Shown one piece after another: positions 33,193-43,727 of a DNA stretch of 64,000 nt. The position numbers and the translations under genes were made by a program. The stretch spans positions 49,343,593 through 49,407,592 of the forward strand of contig OZ024890.1 of assembly GCA_964017195.1 (NCBI GenBank), written 5' to 3'. Positions within the stretch are counted from its first letter, which is position 1. Each line of letters starts with the position of its first letter. The notes beneath the pieces are model-generated. The model saw only the letters and a program-made list of their open reading frames with translations, was not told the DNA's origin and made no database searches. This stretch comes from Siderastrea radians (taxonomy: Eukaryota > Cnidaria > Anthozoa > Scleractinia > Rhizangiidae).

Positions 33193-33332
33193 TTTTATTA
33201 AAAACTCAACCACCATAATTGTTATGAAACCAACAAGGAAAGAAAAAAATGAGAAAAGTGATAAAAAGGGAACAAGAATGGGTCACAGGACTAAGCGAAA
33301 AAGGCGCCAAAGGTTTGAGAAGTGTCGCAGCG

Positions 33333-33599
33333 TCTCTCTCCTCCGCAGAGGTTCGGTGAGGCGTTATTAGATTTCCGCTGTGCGAAGTGAGTGCGGGCGC
33401 GTAAACCGAAAGATCCACCAGGCGGCGAACCCCAGCTGTAGACATTGAAAAAATGCCTCCCCCAGATGGCGGCCATATTGGGCGTAACTTCTGGCAGAGG
33501 CTCCCCTCGCCGCCTACCACCTACTTTTAAGCCTGCACTCACTTTTTCAGCGGATTCTCTCCGAAAGAAAACCGCTTTGAGCCTCTGCGGAGGAGAGAG
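33333..33599. repeat. MITE with CTCCGCAGAGG ends (copy 2)
   Basis: Same termini as 2904-3022. Flanks TCGCAGCG (33325-33332) and TTGCAGCG (33600-33607) are an 8-bp target duplication with one change, which favours hAT. Confidence 0.7.
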
Positions 33600-33607
33600 T
33601 TGCAGCG

Positions 33608-34972
33608 TTTCTTTCCAAAGCTGAATGAATCGATGAAACTGCTCCGATGTGAACGACGTGGCGCAAGTTATCGTTCAAAGCGGATCGAAGCCGTACAATT
33701 TTGCCATATTTGCTGCGGGAGTTGAACCGAACAAGTTTGCAATCCATCGCACAACGGCGCCACCATGTGTCGACATGTGCCTGTTTGATCGAACTGAAGA
33801 CAGAACTTGAACTTGAACAGGTAATTTCTATGCAGCTCAGAAACAAGATTACTGTTGTGAGGAACGTCAAAATTCACCACCTTAGTTTGTTAAACGCAAA
33901 GCACAAAACGCAGCTGTTCACAGTTTAGAGGTTGAGGACAAAATGGCGAAAACAAGTGGGAAACCGATTCAACTCATTTTTCATGGCATCCGATTTGTAC
34001 CTAAACATTTGAAGCTTTTGGAACGCAGAGCTACAACGAGTGCAGGTAAAGCAGAGTCAATTTTGCGTGGTATAGCCGAAAAAATGTCGCCCTTCCTTCC
34101 TTCTTTGTCCAGTACTTGTTTAGATTGCTTCTTGAATTTCGTGCTTACTTGCCATGGATGTGTGACAGCTTTTATTAAATGCTTATCTCTCTTACTGTTT
34201 TATTTTACGTCTTGCCTTGATATTTCGGAGTGGAAAGCCTTCCTGTCATGGCAAACCCTACCGTTTGTAAAATGTTAATGATCGACGTTATAATTGCAAT
34301 GCTAAATGCTTAAATTTCTAGTTGTACACAGTTTCTTGTCGTCCTAAGGCACGTCCTAAGTCAGGTACTCCGGAAGAAGTTTAATTTGTGTCTCAGTGAC
34401 GTTGCTGGAATTTCTGCTTAATTTAAATTCGCTCCACGGTGATTTTTCTCGTCCATTTTTCTCGCCGGGTTGCTCACGGGGAAAAAACTTTCAGCTCACT
34501 TTGTTGTTGAGTGTCCATTGACCATATCTGGTCACAGCAGGTATATGAGCTGATAGTCTAGCCCTGTTGAGCCAATCAAAATGCTAGAAATCCAATATAC
34601 CTAGCCCAGTTTTTTTAACAGTAATTATTAAAATAATTACTGTTATACACTACTTTTCAGACTTGTTTCATAATATCCTAGGAGGAGAATTAAAAATTCA
34701 CCTCCATGCAGTCAGGATATTAATTATTTCCCTTATTTTCGTGAAGTCAAATTTTATTGAGAAATGAAAGGTTGATCACTTCTGTGTGTGGGCTAGACGT
34801 ACTGTGTTATACCGAAGCAGCTATTAGTTATTAATTAACAAATCATCACATTAGAGGCAAAGTTAATACGTTTGGGTCCCGCCTCTGTCCTTGCATACTC
34901 GCTTTCCTTGTAATGGATATAGCAAACTTCAGAAAAACACTAGCTTCGTAAATGCGCATACAAACTGCGGGA
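33608..34972. other. No recognisable gene; one small hairpin
   Basis: Probable intron or intergenic DNA between the TRIM exon and the gypsy element. The 111-codon frame at 33943-34278 starts with ATG but shows no family motif. A perfect hairpin, AACAGTAATTATT with AATAATTACTGTT, lies at about 34618-34646. Confidence 0.45.
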
Positions 34973-35026
34973 TGACATGGTTTTATTCAACAACTGCGCA
35001 TGACTGATGACGTCACTATCATGACA
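34973..35026 (-). repeat. 3' LTR, 54 bp
   Basis: Identical to 38945-38998. On the element strand it starts TGTCATGATAGTGACGTCAT and ends AATAAAACCATGTCA, so it contains a perfect TGACGTCA palindrome and an AATAAA polyadenylation signal. Confidence 0.8.
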
Positions 35027-35040
35027 TCTCCCCTCTTAAC
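35027..35040 (-). other. Polypurine tract
   Basis: GTTAAGAGGGGAGA on the element strand ends exactly at the 3' LTR, as needed to prime plus-strand DNA. Confidence 0.75.
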
Positions 35041-35409
35041 AGGAATGGCAGAATAAATATCAACATTTTCCATTAACTAGTGAAGTGTCCATGACCTCAA
35101 CTTGGTCAATGTTCATAGTCCTTAAATTGACTCTAAGCTAACGGCAAGTCACTGATAAACGATCCTTAACATCTACAAATATACTAACATAAAAATAGTC
35201 TCTAATCAAGAAAGTCCAGTCCACTAATAATATACAAAGTCCTTTTGTCTGGTTGATCTGACAATTAATTCGGCCAGATCTCGTTCTACATGTAACGGTG
35301 TTCGGTGTCTGGGAGGCATTTCTATTCCCCGGCGGGGACTTCATGCATGCTTCTTTGTCTCCTTGCGGGGTTTGCGTGCAGGGGTCTCTGCCAACTTGGG
35401 AGGTCTTGA

Positions 35410-37473
35410 TCATATCTCTCCTATTCCGTCTGTACAGAGTTCGTCGCTGGTCACAATGGCTGAGCGAGGAGTGTTAGCGAGTTTTGTAACAGTGGCAGGT
35501 TTCCAGCCGTTTGGTGTCTTCACTCTGACAGCATCTCCTTTTCTGAGGGGTGGTAGGGACTTGGCTCCTCTGTCAAAGTAAAATTTCTGTTTCTGTTGCT
35601 GGGCAAGGAGCTGGGACCTAGCATCCGTTGGGATTTGCGCCTCCAGTAGTTCAGCAGTAGTAGGAAGCTTAGTCTTCAGCCTTCTGTTGAGGAAGATCTG
35701 AGCTGGGGAATAGTTAAGTCCAGTAATGGGCGTGTTCCTGACTTCTAGCAGGGTAACGTATGGGTCGGTACCATCTTCATGCGCCTTCTCTAACACAGCC
35801 TTTACTGTTCCAATGGCGTTCTCCACTTGCCCATTAGCTTGTGGGTACTTGGGACTCGTGGTTGTGTGCTTGAACTCCCACGACTCTGCAAATTCTCTGA
35901 ACTTACAACTGGCAAATTGGGGACCATTGTCAGAAATGAGTTCACTGGGTATCCCATAACGTGCGAACATGGACTTGAGTTGGGTAATGACTTCTGAACT
36001 AACGGTACTGTCACGTAGCAGGCCGACTTCTATCCATTTTGAGTAGTAATCAACAGTCAGAAGATAGTCTTTACCTCCAAGGGTAAATAAATCACATGCA
36101 ATCTTCTCCCAGGGTCTATGGGGTACTTCATGCTGAATCAGGGGTTCTTTGGCATTGTTCTTTCTGTGTTTAAGACAGGAGCTGCAGTTTGAGGTTAGAT
36201 CTGTTATCTGTGCATTCATGTTTGGCCAGTACAGGAGGTCACGTGCTCTTCGCTTGCTTTTTCCGATTCCGAGGTGGCTTTCGTGGATTTTTCCAAGCAT
36301 TTCTGGCTGCAGTCTTGTAGGGACAATCACCTTGTGACCTTTGAAGAGAATCCCATCAGCCTCATGGATTTCATCCTTGAAACTCCAGTATGGACTAGCA
36401 TTAGCAGGCACTTTACTCTTGTGGTCAGGCCAGCCATCTTTGGTTAGTTGGGCGACTGCCTGAAGAGAGGGGTCAGCTTTTGTTGCTTCTTGCAATTCTT
36501 GCAATTTAGCCTCAGCTACTGGTAGGTTTGCGACCAGAAGATGGACTTGCATTTCAATTTCACCATCAGGAATTCCTTCATTCTGGTAAGTTGTTTCCAG
36601 GTGGGCTCTAGATAATGCATCTGCAATAAACATCAACTTCCCTGGTACATACTTCACTTTTAGGTGGTAAGGCTGTAGGCGAGGTAGTAGGCGCTGGATT
36701 CGGGGTGGTGCTTTGGCAAGAGGCTTAGAAAAGATTGCTTCCAGCGGCTTGTGGTCTGTTTCAACTTCGATTGCTTTGCCATATAGGTACTGGTTAAACC
36801 GCTCACATCCAAACACAATGGCCAGTGTTTCTTTTTCGATTTGTGCATAGCATTTCTGGCACTCTGTCAGGGATTTTGAGGTATATGCGATTGGTTGATC
36901 CTCCTGAAGTAATACTGCTCCGAGTCCTGACTGGGATGCGTCAACAGAGAGCTTTACAGGCTTGTCCACATCGTAGTATTTCAGGACTGGCTTTGAGGTG
37001 AGGACTTTCTTAATTTCATTGAGCGAGCTTTCTTGCTGCTCACCCCAGTGCCATTGTACTTCTTGTCTGAGTAAGGCTCTAAGTGGCTCGGTCAAAGCGC
37101 TCATGTTAGGGATAAACTTGCTTAGATAGGTCAACATTCCTAGCAGGCGCTCCACATCCTTCTTGTTCTGTGGCCCTGGCATGTTGAGGATTGCTTCAAT
37201 TTTTGACTCGTCAGGTTTGATTCCATCTTTGCTAATCTTATCACCAATGTAGACAACTTCAGGAATCTTGATTCTGCATTTCCGTCTCTTCAGCTTTACA
37301 CCCTTTTCTCTAGCTCTTTCGAGGACATTTCTGAGTGCTCTGTCATGGCTTTCTTCATCCTTGCCCCAAACCAGGAGATCATCATAGATAACTTCTGCTC
37401 CTTCAATTCCTTTAAAGGCAAACTGCATTTTCTTCTGGAATACTTCATTAGAGGAGTTAAGACCAAATGGCAG
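35410..37473 (-). pseudogene. Gypsy Pol: C-terminal RT, RNase H, integrase (5' part lost)
   Basis: The frame resumes at the LPFGLNSS motif (RT motif B) just before the Met at 37428 and continues 672 codons. It shows the RT active-site YDDLLVWG (residues 15-17 from that Met) and RNase H with KLSVDASQSG and VETDHKPLE. An integrase has the HHCC zinc end (HESHLG to CSSCLKHR) and the catalytic Asp/Asp/Glu set at TVDYYSKW, SDNGPQF and NGQVENAIG. A C-terminal SH3-like region contains GDAVRV and GWKPATV. The frame has no start of its own, and its RT lacks the motif A aspartate because of the deletion. An overlapping frame (35138-35413) with a TRSGR phrase may be the shifted C terminus. The integrase itself reads as complete. 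Confidence 0.88.
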
Positions 37474-38887
37474 ACTTCTCCACTATTACAATAGAGTTTA
37501 CCCACTCTGTAGGCTGATCAACTTTCTCTAGTGCACCTAATTGTTCCATCCTTTCAAGTTCTTTCTTTAGCTTGGGCAGGCGTGTGAAAGGAACTTTTCT
37601 GGGGGGATGGATGACAGGCTTAATTACTGGATTAATTTCAATATGATGCTCTCCTTCGAGCTCTCCAAGGCCTTCAAACAGATCGGCAAATTCATCTAAG
37701 ATACTCTCAGCGTTGGCACTGGCAGTGTGAACAGTTCTTACAAACTTGATTAAGCTAAGTTCCTGACATGCTCTTAAACCAAGTAGGGGTGGTTGACCCT
37801 CAGCCTCAACAACAAAGAAATCAGAATCAATCATTTTGTCTTTGTACTTACAAGTCATCCCTGCTACTCCTATTACAGGTATCTCAGAACCATTGAACCC
37901 AGTGAGTTTAGCTTTGGTTGGTCTCAGTTGCGGTGTCCCTTTTAACGAATTGAACACGTGTTTCGGAATCACATTTGCTTGAGCCCCAGTGTCTAATTTG
38001 AATTGCACCTTGTTGTCATTCACTTGTAGAGTAGCTGTCCATTCGTTATCATGACCATCTTTCTGGACTTGGGCGATAAACAATTCTTCAAATTCTTCAG
38101 TGTCCGGTTCGACGCGAGGTTGTTGATCACTTTCCACGAGGTGGACATTTTTCGATAAGCACTGAGAAGCAAAATGATTGCGGTTCTTGCACTTTTGACA
38201 GATTTTTCCAAACACTGGGCATTCTCTCGGGCCATGAACTGTTCCACATCTTTTACAAGCGGTTGTGGGACCAGGTGTCTTCTTTCCGTGAGCCTTCGGC
38301 GGGAATTTTCGTGGCGCCGCTTTCATGTTTACATAATCCACATGTTTCGGTTCTTCAGTGATCGATTTCGTTTGGCGTTTCGAAAACTCCGACGCTCGGC
38401 ACATATCAATAGCTTTCTGAAGATCCAGGTCGGTTTCTTGCAGTAGCTTTTCTCTCAGGGTGTTGCAAGAGATTGCACAGACGATTCTATCTCGAATTAG
38501 ACTCTCACACAGTTCGCCAAATTCGCACGTGCTCGCTCTGGTACGAAGCTCTGTGACGTACTGATCGATGTTTTCAGTCGGTTGCTGAACGCAAGTGAAG
38601 AATTTGTGGCATTCAAAAGTGATGTTCCGTCTGGGGTTGCAATACTCTTCAAATTTTCGGAATAATACGTCGAGTTTTTCCTCTGCAGGCGATAGCGAGA
38701 AGGTGTTGTAAATTTCAAGTGCATCGTCTCCGATAAGATGAAGAAATATGGCGACGCCTTGCTTCTCGGGTTTCTTCATTGAGCCTGAAGCTTCCATGTA
38801 CAATTGAAATCGCTGTTTCCACTTGCGCCAATTGTCTGCAACATTTCCCTCTAGACTTAGCGTTAAGGGCGGCTTGAATACACTCAT
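37457..38887 (-). CDS. Gypsy Gag-protease with truncated RT start
   Basis: A 476-residue product starting 57 bp inside the 5' LTR. Residues 1-190 are the helical capsid-like Gag (WRKWKQRF, FLHLIGDDALEIY). Two zinc knuckles follow: C-x2-C-x3-H-x5-C at 211-223 and C-x2-C-x4-H-x4-C at 230-243. The retropepsin active site is LDTGAQANVIP at 298-308, with LLGLRACQ as its C-terminal flap partner. The product continues into the RT N terminus (WVNSIVIVEK) and then ends in a short foreign tail because of the deletion junction near 37473. Gag and protease appear intact, so they could still be made. The absence of a separate gag stop is normal for this lineage. Confidence 0.88.
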   Translation of the reverse strand: MSVFKPPLTLSLEGNVADNWRKWKQRFQLYMEASGSMKKPEKQGVAIFLHLIGDDALEIYNTFSLSPAEEKLDVLFRKFEEYCNPRRNITFECHKFFTCVQQPTENIDQYVTELRTRASTCEFGELCESLIRDRIVCAISCNTLREKLLQETDLDLQKAIDMCRASEFSKRQTKSITEEPKHVDYVNMKAAPRKFPPKAHGKKTPGPTTACKRCGTVHGPRECPVFGKICQKCKNRNHFASQCLSKNVHLVESDQQPRVEPDTEEFEELFIAQVQKDGHDNEWTATLQVNDNKVQFKLDTGAQANVIPKHVFNSLKGTPQLRPTKAKLTGFNGSEIPVIGVAGMTCKYKDKMIDSDFFVVEAEGQPPLLGLRACQELSLIKFVRTVHTASANAESILDEFADLFEGLGELEGEHHIEINPVIKPVIHPPRKVPFTRLPKLKKELERMEQLGALEKVDQPTEWVNSIVIVEKSAIWS

Positions 38888-38924
38888 TTTGAGGTAGTTT
38901 TCATGATTTCAAACAGTGTTTGAT

Positions 38925-38944
38925 TAACCCACGTTCTGACACCA
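38925..38944 (-). other. Primer binding site
   Basis: TGGTGTCAGAACGTGGG begins at the base after the 5' LTR. A TGG start fits pairing with a tRNA 3' CCA; TGGTGTCAGAA resembles leucine-tRNA-type sites, which I could not verify. Confidence 0.7.
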
Positions 38945-38998
38945 TGACATGGTTTTATTCAACAACTGCGCATGACTGATGACGTCACTATCATGACA
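38945..38998 (-). repeat. 5' LTR, 54 bp
   Basis: Identical to the 3' copy at 34973-35026. It contains TGACGTCA and AATAAA and is flanked inside by the primer binding site. Confidence 0.8.
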
Positions 38999-40729
38999 CA
39001 GGAGAGGGGGTTTAGGGGTGTGCCACGCAGCTCTTGAGGTTTCCTCGAAGTAATCATCGAAATAGTACATGCCTCAACAAATAATATTTCCATGAAAGCT
39101 GGTGTATGATTTATCAATTTGAGCATTTACTTGACTTGGTAAATTACACACAATGATTTGGCATTACACATTCTGGCTTTAAGCCTGGTTCATACAGTAA
39201 CAAGAAAGCCTTATGGGTATTTTAACCGGCCTTTCCGACCCACCCACCCCCAGGTTAACAAATGTTAACGCGATCCCGTATTTTTACGTCGCTCAAAATA
39301 CTAACCGGTGACTGCGTGACACAATATTTTGACTATAGCGTTACTGGATGACGCAATGTTTAAACTCTGATGACTTTGCTTATCTTTCTTATCGCTTTTT
39401 ATTTGTTCTGCTGAAAGAAGCAAATTTAACTCAAACGTTGAACGTCGTATAAATTCGCCCACAACTGAGAATGTTCAAACAGAGATTATGAAATATTTAC
39501 TGTGGTGCCTAGACCGTGAATACAAATAGTAAGCATAGCAGTTAAATTAAAAAATATTCCTTGATAAACATGAGCAGAGCGTCAGAATCTGGGAAAAGCA
39601 AAATCATCACTCCACACTAAAACACGTTGAGGCACATCTCATGACATAATGTTTAAATCTGGTTCGCTGGCCTGGGAATCCCCTTCAAAAAGTAAACAAG
39701 TTGACTTAATTGAAATTCGTAACGATTTAGTCAAATTGAAAATCGAAAAGTTCTTTTCTAAAATCGAACAATTAGCTTTGGAGATGCGAAAAAGGCAATA
39801 CGGAACAAACTAAACATGCTGTGAGAATTGGCGAAATTAGTGGAGCTCGTTTCTTTTCTTTGTGATATGATAATTTCGCCGTTATAAAGCGGTGCAACAT
39901 CTATTGAAACAAATGTGTGAGGATTAGCGAAATTAGTTAAACTCGTTTCTCTCGGGGTTACAATGTGACAGGCCCGTCTTTACCACACGGTGAAATATTT
40001 ATTCATATTTTGCTTTAGGCAAGGTTGAATGTATTAGATAGCGTTCATTCGAACTTACCTGCGCATGCGTTTTATGTAAGACGTGTAATATATAGATTTA
40101 GCCAAGCCTAAAAGCGGAGCTCCCAAGGAAAAAGCTGATGTTCGTTTCTCAAGAATAGTCCTGAGACTTTTTGGTCCCAAATATATTTCGGGGCTTTTTT
40201 TTTTGGCTCGTTCTCTCTCAAAAAATGTTTCCCAAAAAGCCCGAAAGTGTTCCGAATTGTCCTCCAATATTTTGGGAATCTGTTCTGTGAATCCGAGCTC
40301 GAAAGGTCATTCTAGAGGCTGAGCACAGCTTGATTATTTTTTTCGGGCATCAAACTGAACACATATTTTACTCATGAGCCGTCTTGCTTGGTTTTTACAA
40401 TGTTTGCACATCCTGTCATTTAAATGTCAAGGCTTGTCAAATCTCCTTGAATTAGTGGCTGTTCGCTTGAATGAACTTGAAACGACGCTCATTTACAACA
40501 ACAAAATAACTCACTCTGAAGTAAATGGGTTATCTTTGTGGGTTTCATCTTGTTTGGATGTTAACAAATAACACGAACTGCCACTATGAGTCTCGTCAAT
40601 AAAATTTATAGTGGCATTTCACTGGCATTTTACTTGGTTTACCCGAAAGAAAGGATTTTGGGAGCTTCCAAGCACCTAGAAATTATCGAAGAAATGTCGC
40701 GTAAGTTTAGCGACCGCGAAGAAATTCGG
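38999..40729. other. No recognisable gene
   Basis: AT-rich. The phrase GTGAGGATTAGCGAAATTAGTT near 39920 echoes GTGAGAATTGGCGAAATTAG near 39823. Otherwise only short ORFs. Confidence 0.4.
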
Positions 40730-41235
40730 GCACTTTAAGGAACACACAGAACTGTGTTCGGAAGCTTATCGCATAAAATAGCTTTAAACCGAAAACTCCT
40801 TCGCTTATAATTACTTAAATAACTTTATATTTCGTTCTCTACCTAGAGACCATCGAGACTGAAAACAAACAAAACACCAAACATGCTTTAATCTAAGTGG
40901 CATAAGTTTTGCGGCTGCGAAGTGTGTAAACTTCGGGAGCTTTGAGGAATGCACAGAACTGTTTTCGGAAGCTTTTGGGATAAAATAGCTTTAAACCGAC
41001 AACTGCTTCGCTTATTGTTTCTTAAATAACTTTTACATTTCGTTCTCTAACTAGACGCCATCGAGGTTGAAAACAAACAAACACCAAACATGCTTTAAAC
41101 TATGGCACAAGTTTGCAGCCGCGAAGCAAGCTTTTATAAATTTGGGCGTTTTGAGGAACGTACAAAACTGTTTTCGGAAGCTTTTCGAATAAAATAGCTT
41201 TAAGCCGACAACTGCTTCGCTTAAAAGAATTTTAC
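40730..41235. repeat. Tandem repeat, period about 208 bp, 2.5 copies
   Basis: ACTGTNTTCGGAAGCTT occurs at 40751, 40958 and 41167, each followed by AAAATAGCTTTAA and CTTCGCTTA. The first two copies also carry a further GAAAACAAACAAA segment. Copies are diverged by scattered changes. Confidence 0.85.
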
Positions 41236-41730
41236 TACTGAAAACTTCTAGGAAGGAAATCGGCAATTGCACAAAGAGATGGACCCGACAGTCAAAATTG
41301 AAAAAAATTATTCGCAGACATCTCACTGAAGTGAGGCCTGTGCGGTTGTCTTACGACTATGCTTTGATCTACTGTTATGAATAAACAAAAGCAAAATAAT
41401 GGACAGAGAAATCATTTTCAAAAAGTTTATTCGAAAACCCGTAAGTTGATACTTAAATACAATTTGCGTTACACTTTCTGCATCGTGGGTCCGTCCACGC
41501 AAGTGAAATCGGCTAATCATGGCAAAATATTCAAGACTACATCTGTCTCAAATCTGAGGGCGTTTTCTAATAATTTCCTAAAGTCAACGTCGACATAAAT
41601 AAAAGGTAAATGACACATTTCTAATGACATAAATCAAATTTCCATTTCAAAACGTAACTTCTTGGACCGTAATGCTCAAAATCATGTACCTTAAACCCTT
41701 TAAAAACTTCACTTACTCGGTTGTGTTTAA
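41236..41730. other. No recognisable gene
   Basis: Short ORFs only. Confidence 0.4.
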
Positions 41731-41877
41731 GAACAGAGTTGTTCAAAAGTTGGATAGCGCTATCCACCGGATAAATCTCTATCCAGTGGATAACACAACT
41801 GGTTTCCCTAACACTTACCCAATGGATAGGGATTTATCCGGTGGATAACGCTATCCAACTTTTGAACAACTCTGTTA
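41731..41877. repeat. 147-bp hairpin MITE flanked by TTAA
   Basis: Termini AACAGAGTTGTTCAAAAG and CTTTTGAACAACTCTGTT pair, and the pairing continues inward (TTGGATAGCG, ATCCACCGGATAAAT). TTAA lies at 41727-41730 and 41878-41881, the duplication used by piggyBac-type transposases. Confidence 0.8.
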
Positions 41878-41881
41878 TTAA

Positions 41882-42999
41882 AGATGAAGTCCTCGAAGGC
41901 AATTTCCTAACTTGAACTTTTCGCCTTCTGCCAAAATGACAACTAAGTATTCTTTTAAACTTTTCCTTTCCATTTATAGATATTAGATGTTTTTTCTCAA
42001 GTTTAAAACTTCAGGACTGTCGAACAATCGCTTTGCTAAATAATCTTAAGCTAGAAAACCTCTTTTTCAAAAGCGACGATGGTCATGCGATTTTCCGCCA
42101 AGAAAAACGCCGGTTGGCCCAAAGCACCGCGCGATTTCCCGCCAAGAAAAGATGGCATTTTCCACCCCCATCGGGTTACCTTGGGACTCCCCTTCCTCTC
42201 CGCCAGTGTCTCTACGGAAGGGCGTACGCTAACGTCACAACCAAAATTTCTCCCATCGACAGGCTACCAAATTTCCTTACCCATGGTGCTCAGGACTGTG
42301 ACACGCTTCAGTTTACGTGACGTAATCCTGACGTAACTGCTGCATGACGTCGAAGCCGGAACCGGAAGTTCGAGGTTACCGCCAAGAGAAAACCGGAAGT
42401 TTGCGGAGACTGCGTTAGCCGAAACAAAACCGAATGACTAAGGCAAGTGACGGGAAAAAAAAAAACGGCCTAATTTATAAACCGGCGGTCGCGTTATGGC
42501 GACGGCCGGTTAATAACGCAGCATGCAATAACTGTTTTCAGCGTGAATGCCGCAGACAATGAAGAAATGCATGTGCCTGGACCTGCTCGTGTACAAATTG
42601 CGAGAGTACTAAAACACCGATCGATGACTCGTACTCGAGACTGAGCCATGCATGCACTCATGGCCCAGTGTAACAACAAAACACTATGTGAACAAATTTG
42701 CACTTATAACGCTCATGTTCCGCATACCATTTATTCGCTGTGCTTTCTGTATATGCAACAATTTCACACACAGTTATTGGGAACACTTGGTTCAAATTAA
42801 AGTTAGACTTTAGCTAACTGTGTTTGTGGCTCTGTCTTCTCCTCGCTTTTTTCAAGTCATTCTTTATCGACAACACTGGAGAAATGTTACAAGGATTGTT
42901 GCTTTTACACAATAATAACAAATTTTAAGTTATCATTAACTCTATGTAATCCTGGAGTTTCAATATTTGAGTATGGATCACAGCGGGATCATAACTCAC
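41882..42999. other. Intronic or intergenic, no gene
   Basis: Contains three CCGGAAG phrases at 42356-42403 and two CGCCAAGAAAA phrases (42097, 42140). This may be a repeat or a promoter-like patch, undecided. Confidence 0.35.
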
Positions 43000-43702
43000 C
43001 TTCATCAGTTGTGTCCTTAGAAGTCACAGTTGATGTTACCAGTTCATCTACCTTTTTCGTGAGGTTTTTTATGTCAATGCTGATTTCTTTCAACTCGTCT
43101 TTTATGTTGTCCTCATCATTTTTCCATTGTCGAAGGAGCTCTTTGTAATGTTCCTCCGTGTCAGGGTCCATGCATTCTGTTTCGAGATTGTCCACAGCTG
43201 CCCTGTATGCAACTCCCCCCAGCCGCACCAAAGCGTCCCGGCTTTCACTCCAATATCTGTTAAAGGTTGCATCGTCAACGGAAGCTTGGTCGGCGTGAGC
43301 GAAGACTGTGTTTCTGAAGTACTTAATACGAGCGATATCTGCTTCAGGACTCACGTCTGTTGCAGCAGGAAGGGCATCCCAACCAGTTGCGGGAGCAGCT
43401 AAGCCACAAAGGTTTCTCAGCAGGACTGTCAGCAGCGTGATGTCAAACGATGCTGATGACACGGAACAGGGAATGGCGGGGAAGAGCTTGCCCCACTGTG
43501 TTGGGTTGATTATCTTTCGCGATCTCAGCGGCTGTAATATAGCTTTGTTCTTTGTCAAGACAGCAAGCAGATTAGCTGGTGGGTGGATGTTATCGAATGT
43601 GTCTCTGAGGGCCTGAGTACCAACATCCACCAGGAGACGACACAACCGAGCATAGTTTGTCGTCTCCTTGGTGGATGAGGTTGTTGGTACTGCACTAGCC
43701 AT
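43000..43702 (-). CDS. Exon encoding a DZIP3-like HEPN domain
   Basis: The ATG at 43702 is in good context (CTCCATGGC). It starts a 234-codon frame that ends at a donor, GAAG|GTGAGTTATG (exon end 43000, phase 1). Residues about 10-190 match the HEPN domain found in DZIP3-type proteins: NYARLCRLLVDVGTQALRDT, TQWGKLFPAI, FDITLLTVLLRNLCGL, then RIKYFRNTVFAHAD, where the R-x4-6-H element lies. The C-terminal 45 residues form an acidic, heptad-like coiled coil. In corals such domains head many immune-receptor-like and E3-like proteins; their role there is inferred. The exon probably begins at an acceptor (TTTCCCAG|GTTG) at 43727, so a non-coding exon may lie upstream. The next exon could be the TRIM exon at 32910. 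Confidence 0.8.
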
Positions 43703-43727
43703 GGAGACACACTGCCTCTTGTACAAC

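Larger units (their letters stand above)
34973..38998 (-). mobile_element. Ty3/gypsy retrotransposon with 54-bp LTRs, defective
   Basis: A 4.03-kb element in minus orientation, bounded by two identical 54-bp direct repeats with TG...CA ends (5' copy 38945-38998, 3' copy 34973-35026). A primer binding site starts immediately inside the 5' copy and a purine-rich tract immediately precedes the 3' copy, so these short repeats occupy the LTR positions. Flanks CGGGA and CAGGA may be a 5-bp target duplication with one change. Coding order is Gag, protease, RT, RNase H, integrase (gypsy order). A deletion with frame loss near 37473 removes part of RT. It lies inside the candidate intron between the HEPN and TRIM exons, same orientation. 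Confidence 0.85.

Noticed and set aside
33943..34278. 111-codon plus-strand ORF starting with ATG
   Set aside because: Sequence lacks any recognised family motif and becomes hydrophobic and cysteine-rich at random; no supporting signals.
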